Below, piece by piece: positions 59,169 through 64,000 of a stretch of DNA of 64,000 nt. Position 1 is the stretch's first letter, and every line of letters starts with the position of its first letter. The translations under genes and the position numbers were made by a program. The DNA lies in NCBI GenBank assembly GCA_035048485.1, contig CM068580.1:41839585-41903584 (forward strand), in the 5' to 3' direction. This stretch comes from Pteria penguin. Taxonomy: Eukaryota > Mollusca > Bivalvia > Pterioida > Pteriidae. Below the pieces are notes generated by a model. That model made no database searches and was not told the origin of the DNA. It saw only the letters and a program-made list of their open reading frames with translations.

Positions 59169-59268
59169 CAAAATTGACAAAATGTTTGTTTGTATACAGA
59201 GTATATATTCGACAATAAAAAACTCAAACAATTAAGGATTCATATATATACATGTATGTATGTATATG

Positions 59269-59326
<58 letters not shown>

Positions 59327-61770
59327 TTTTATATATATATATATATATTTATTTATATATATATATATATGCTTTGAAGTTATCTTGATTATGACATTCT
59401 GAACATAGATAACTTTAAAATTCAGTGTTTGTATTGTAGTTCTATGGACATTGCATAGTAAATAGATTGTTTCATTTTTATCAGATTTATATATATTGCC
59501 TAAGTGATCCTGATTATTACATTTTAGGCATGTAATACATAAAGGGTTTGATGTACTTGATACCTTACTTTTAGAAGTTGTATCAAGACAAAGTATTATA
59601 GCTCATACCTGCTAACTTTATTGTTTTTAGGAAGGTATAACTGGTCTTATAGAACCTCTTAACAGTAGATTGACAGCACCAAAGTATTTCCTCACAGACA
59701 TACATGAAGGTAAAGCAGGTTGAGTTTATGCATTTTATTGCGAAGGCATGAATTAATGTATTTTGTGCCAAAATTTAACATTTGAATTGATATCACTAAA
59801 CTTTGACACAAAGAATACTATTACATTATCTGCGAAACATTTCAGGTAAAGATTTAGTCTTTCAAGATTATGGATAGTTTTTATGTCTGCCCTGTGTATG
59901 ACTGGTGAATGTAGTGTTTGTCATGTCCATCTTCTATCCTTCTGCCTGTCTGTACATCCAATTTTGTGTGTTTAATTCATTTATAAGGAAATTGTAGAAA
60001 ATATTTTCATGCCACTTAATACACAGAATTGAAGTCTTTTATCACAATAAATAGTAGATGTAATTGATTTTCAGTTCAGAATATTATCAAATGATCGATG
60101 GCCATATTGAAGAAGTAGTAGTAGTGCTACTTCTCTTGATTGATGAGTCTTAGTAAGATGATACATGCAATGCATAGTTGAAAATGACTTGCAGTTTGTC
60201 AGAAATAAAGTGTTCACCACTGAAAATATTTTCAATATAGAAATCATTAGAAAAACCTCATTCAAAAATCTCTTGTATTAGACAGACTTGTCATTCATGG
60301 AACAAGTAGACCATCAGTTTCTGTCAGAATTCATATTCTTTTTACAGCAATTAATATCATTAAAGAAGTAAACAGTCCCAACTTGAAATTGATGTTTGTA
60401 AGTATAATGTATAATATGTTATATATATTCTACCAGTTGAATTGATTACAAAACATTAGACATCAGACCAGAGAAAAAGTATGTATTCTGGACAGCAGTA
60501 ACACATAAAGAAGTCTCAATTAATTTAAAAGGAAGAAGTGAATAAGTTTGTAGGGGATTCAAATTGGTATTCAAATGCTTGGTACCTCAATTGTATATGA
60601 AAAATAATTACAGTTACATATTTTAAATTTTTTAGAGAAAACTACAGAAAGTGTCACTAAAATTATCAACAGACTGATGAATTATCATTGAGAATACATC
60701 AATCTCAACCAGATGAATGACATGTTACACAGAAGATTGCTTTCAGCAATTTCATTTCTTTGATAATAGCTACAAAAGGTAGATTATTTTGATAACATTT
60801 CAGGATGTTTTTCATATTCAAATAATGGATGGAAACTTAACACAGAACTTGAAGCAGTATCTTCCTTTCATAGGTAGGTTTCATCATGTGGTAAAACTGC
60901 TTTATTATATCTGCAAAACTTAAAGATTATTACAGTAATAATTTTCATCTAGCCACTGACATAATTGAGGATTATCATTTGTGTTTTGTGTGACATACTG
61001 CAACATTCTGTCATTCAAAATTAAATCCATCTTAAGGTCCTTGGTAAATGTATAATAAATGAATTTTATTGAGATTTTATTTATTTAGATTTTAAGCTTT
61101 CTCTCCATATATAAACTGATAGGAATTTCCAAAAAGAAAGTTTATTATAAAATTTGACATACTACATAACTGCCTTTCCTGTGTTGTGTGGTTCATTATG
61201 TGTTCTTACAGCCTGTACCTTAATTGTTAAGTCCTTGTATTTGTTTGTATGCAGGACATATCCAGGTGGCCCAGATACCAGACAGGGGAGAACCAAATGA
61301 TCAAGGGGAAGTAAACTTCAGATACTTCTTTAAATTACTTCAGGATCTAAACTACGATGGTTTCATTGGATTAGAATATAAACCTCGAGGTACATAATGC
61401 TAAATTTAGTTCAAGTGTTTGATTTCTTTACAGGTACAAGTACAGAAAATATTTCACAACTGGTAGTGAAATATACAATATTGTTGCTACGGTTACAGTC
61501 TGTCACAGTTTGTATTTAGTTTGCTACCAAATCCTTTGTCAATTGTTTGAGTAAATATTAATGAAGTGGGCACAGAATCTTAATGTGATGTCATAACAAT
61601 AACTGTGACTTCATGAATATTAATTATTATCTGAATATCACTTTCCTAGAGTTGTTACCTACAATCTGTGTTACCATTCCAAAACTGTTAACCTTATTTA
61701 TAACATATTGTTTTCAGGAAATACAGAAGAGGGATTAAAATGGATGTCAGAAATGGGTGTGTCTTTGTGA
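55590..61770 (+). CDS. HYI: Putative hydroxypyruvate isomerase, HYI-like (8 exons)
   Basis: Exons: 55590-55971, 57273-57381, 58261-58360, 59631-59709, 60348-60397, 60804-60873, 61255-61389, 61718-61770. All are GT-AG with matching phases. The longest frame has 325 aa. The conserved TIM-barrel enzyme starts at Met63 (55776, [16 protein letters not shown]) and is 263 aa, the size of bacterial Hyi and near human HYI (277 aa). Met63 has A at -3, the best start context. Landmarks: [48 protein letters not shown] and [11 protein letters not shown]. The Glu residues of IEPLN and LEYKP match the catalytic metal-binding pair of the family. Reaction in bacteria: hydroxypyruvate to tartronate semialdehyde; the animal role is less clear. 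An in-frame stop at 55569 limits the frame upstream. Residues 40-62 could be a mitochondrial presequence if Met40 (55707) is used. Confidence 0.93.
57470..57860 (+). repeat. Minisatellite, 34-bp unit, ~11 copies
   Basis: ACAGCTCAGTACAGCTAGTA with AATGATCAGTGCAA repeats every 34 bp. Lies in intron 2 of HYI, 90 bp after exon 2. Confidence 0.9.
58485..58702. mobile_element. MITE, copy 2, with TIR GGGTCC...GCGCCATAAACTG
   Basis: 218 bp, bounded by GGGTCCAGCGCCATAAACTG and CAGTTTTTGGCGCCGGACCC. Same body as 29604-29865 (shared AAACGTTCAAATAAATT, AAATCCAAATCCCAGTTATT). Lies in intron 3 of HYI. Confidence 0.82.
59061..59166. repeat. (AT)n microsatellite
   Basis: Nearly uninterrupted AT dinucleotides in intron 3 of HYI. 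Confidence 0.97.
59241..59370. repeat. (AT)n / ATGT microsatellite
   Basis: AT dinucleotides with TGTA interruptions in intron 3 of HYI, 75 bp after the first AT tract. Confidence 0.97.
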
Positions 61771-62155
61771 TGTCATCCTGTGTAGTAGCTTTAACTAAGC
61801 TTGTAACCATGTCATGTTATTCTCCTGATATCTGTAACCAAGAAAACAAGTAGTTATAAACAATAGTTAATGTGGAAGGACAGAGAAGTGATAGATCACC
61901 TGCTACATATAGATAGCTGCTGAACAATGGTAATCGGATTCATTTCAATTGATGAGGAACGGAGACTTTAAAATTCCTTATTGGGAAGAATGCATCAATT
62001 TCTATAGTTTCTGTCATAGTATTATGTAAGTGGTAAAAAACATACATGAAACAGTTTATAGAAAATGTCTTCAAATATTCTTCATAATGTCTACTCTTTA
62101 AAAATGTATGCAACTTTTTAATCATCAATGCCATATGTGCCAATGGTTGCTAAGA

Positions 62156-62328
62156 TTGGTTGGTGGGTTGAATTGGTGTTTTACGTCGCTTTCAACAATT
62201 TTTCAGTTATATGGCGACATTGAAGCAGGAGTTAACTAATTTTAAACATAGTGGCGCAACCCAGGAATCGAACCCGGATCGTTGGCACCACAAACCAAGT
62301 GCTAAACCACTACACTAAGCCTGCCCCT
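62156..62328 (-). mobile_element. tRNA-derived SINE, family 1, copy 3
   Basis: Same SINE in reverse orientation. GGTTGCTAAGA flanks it at 62145-62155 and 62329-62339. Lies downstream of the HYI stop, possibly within its 3' UTR. Confidence 0.9.
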
Positions 62329-62339
62329 GGTTGCTAAGA

Positions 62340-63339
62340 GGATAGGCGAAGCGTGGTATTTAATCAATTGACAGTGTTTTGTAACATGTGATAATTTATT
62401 CATACATAAATAGTGGTACATAAAAACTGGAAACTGAGGATAGATATTGTAGAAATTGTTCCTTAGAAATAGTATTTTAAATACATAATATGGAAATATT
62501 ATTCAGGTATCATGTTAGTGTTTATGTATTTAATGTTTTGTTTTCATTACTAGAAGTGGAACAAGAATATTGTGACAAATATTTATGACAGAAATGCATT
62601 ATTTACAATACATGTTTTCACATTATATATACAAAGATAAGAATATATTTTTAATGGTTAAGGCTGCATTCTTCATTGCTTTCTTTACAGGGGTATAAAA
62701 TTCATGTATTGTGAAATTTGTATGGTTTTAAATCAGTTGTGATCAAGAGAAAGGCTTGAGTTTTCTTGAAACTTCAAAGGCAGATTTCCTAGTGTCTTTT
62801 ATTTGTAATAAAATCTTAAATTTAAGAGGAATTGTTGGTCCATAGATACACTATCTGAACAAAATTCATCAAGATTACTTTCAACAAGAGGATTACAAGT
62901 GAACAAAGCAAGGGGAGTACAGCCACATCTATTTAATTATCAAGATAAAGGATTTTGATTTTGAATGACTGAAATTGCATAATTGGAATGTCAGTGTTTC
63001 TCTGTGGTTGCATGCTTTTTATAGCAAAATTTAATAATTTCAAACTGTGATATAAAACTTGGAAATAAGTCTATTGCTTATGGTTTTGTCCCTTACCATC
63101 ATTGAATTGTTGTCAAGAAATGTACTATTTTTAATAATAAAATTTTATAAACAATGCATTTAACTTACAAGACAGTCCCTGTGACGTTGCTCTGTATTCT
63201 TGAGGAGTATAGCTGGTGAGAAAGAAACTCAATCTTTATTCCAAGTCTTAGAAGTAGTTCATTGTTAACCAGAGTATCCATTTTGAAGGCTTCCAACGTA
63301 ATTGTTAACATTGTTAAACTTGTATAGCCAATACTGTTT
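62340..63339. other. HYI 3' flank
   Basis: AT-rich with candidate AATAAA signals; no further gene recognised. Confidence 0.5.
62807..62812 (+). terminator. Candidate HYI polyadenylation signal AATAAA
   Basis: First AATAAA after the HYI stop, about 1.04 kb downstream. If used, the SINE at 62156-62328 is in the 3' UTR. A second AATAAA lies near 63138. Confidence 0.35.
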
Positions 63340-63660
63340 ACTGAAAACATATGGCATTCAGAACCTTACATGGTCATCACTGCATTGACCATGAAACCAT
63401 AGCATTAGTGGACTCTGTAGTTAATAATGTGAACTTAGAAACCATAGCATTTATTACCTTACATGGTCATCATCATGTTCACAGAGACTGTGCATTCTAA
63501 ACCTTACTTGGTCTTCATTGTGTTCACTGAAAAACCATGGCGTTCTTAACCCTACATGGTTCATTGTGTTCCCCTAGAAACCAAAGAATTCATTGCCCTA
63601 CATGTCCATCATGATCCTCAGGAAACCATTACATTCATGACCATATGTGGTTATTAATTG
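63340..63660 (+). repeat. Degenerate tandem repeat, about 58-60-bp unit, ~5 copies
   Basis: GAAACCATAGCATT and CCTTACATGGTCATCA recur with many mismatches. Confidence 0.7.
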
Positions 63661-63876
63661 CTTCAACAAGACAGTGTTGTTATGAAATAACCATCAGGAA
63701 TTATCCATCCAGAATGAACCAGATGTGTTTATGAAACATTGTCAGACATGAAGAAAATGCTGGTATGTAATATTATGTTTCAAGTATCTATAATAGTACA
63801 AAATTAAAATCAAGAAAGATGCATTATCATCTGAAACAAGATCTGATTTTCAAACACAAGTCCTCCTGGTGGCAAA

Positions 63877-64000
63877 ATTTGAAATGTAGGTCAAAGGTCA
63901 AGGTCAATGACCTTTGCATAATTTAAACGGGTTTTATTAGTGGAGAATGCATGCCAAATGGAAAGACTATTTTTCACTCTTTAAAAGTTATGGCAAATAA
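63877..64000 (+). repeat. Dispersed repeat, copy 2, cut by the window end
   Basis: Matches 9647-9780 (GAAATGTAGGTCA, GGGTTTTATTAGTGGAG, GCATGCCAA, GTTATGGCAAA). Contains CAAAGGTCAAGGTCAATGAC. Confidence 0.7.

Noticed and set aside
59034..59402. Open frames rich in Ile/Tyr on both strands
   Set aside because: Translation of (AT)n microsatellites.

Overview
This window is nuclear DNA of an animal, most likely a bivalve or another lophotrochozoan. The genes are interrupted by GT-AG introns, the sequence is AT-rich, and spacers and introns are full of repeats. The repeats include elements opening with AAGAGGCCCAAGTGGGCC and closing with a hairpin plus CTAA (a Helitron-like layout familiar from bivalve genomes), tRNA-derived SINEs, arrays of about 146-150 bp and many small foldback elements. 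No rRNA, CRISPR or operon structure was seen. The species assignment is inference.

Four protein-coding genes can be modelled. (1) FBXW9-like F-box/WD40 gene, minus strand, eight exons, 18222 down to 6601, 431 aa; one intron appears to use a GC-AG splice pair. (2) SLC1-family excitatory amino acid transporter, minus strand, eight exons, 39491 down to 26367, 529 aa, with the acidic amino acid binding residues kept. (3) ZFPL1-like Golgi zinc-finger membrane protein, minus strand, one intronless exon 55376-54363, 337 aa. (4) HYI-like hydroxypyruvate isomerase, plus strand, eight exons 55590-61770. The ZFPL1 and HYI genes are head to head, 213 bp apart, so they probably share a promoter region. 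The four genes do not form a pathway: ubiquitin-ligase adaptor, glutamate/aspartate uptake, Golgi structure, small-molecule isomerase.

Layout: 1-6600 holds a tandem array split by a Helitron-like element, and a SINE. 6601-18222 is the F-box/WD gene, with a 146-bp array and a TIR transposon relic in its introns. 18223-26366 is a spacer crowded with palindromic insertions and SINEs. 26367-39491 is the transporter, with a Tc1 element, a Helitron copy, an array and MITEs in introns. 39492-54362 is a 15-kb repeat-rich spacer holding a 50-bp minisatellite, two long arrays, a TIR element with 9-bp target duplications, and a Helitron copy. 54363-61770 is the divergent pair. 61771-64000 is 3' flank with a SINE and a tandem repeat.

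The most unusual signal is a family of very short palindromic insertions (22-41 bp, ends CAGAGACATA...TCTCTG). Six copies are dispersed over the first 30 kb, each between 7-bp direct repeats (three perfect, two 6/7, one 5/7). One copy sits inside a MITE whose relative elsewhere in the window carries the uninterrupted site with a single copy of the 7 bp. This shows it to be an insertion rather than chance. Larger palindromes with 8-bp and 10-bp flanking duplications lie in the same region.
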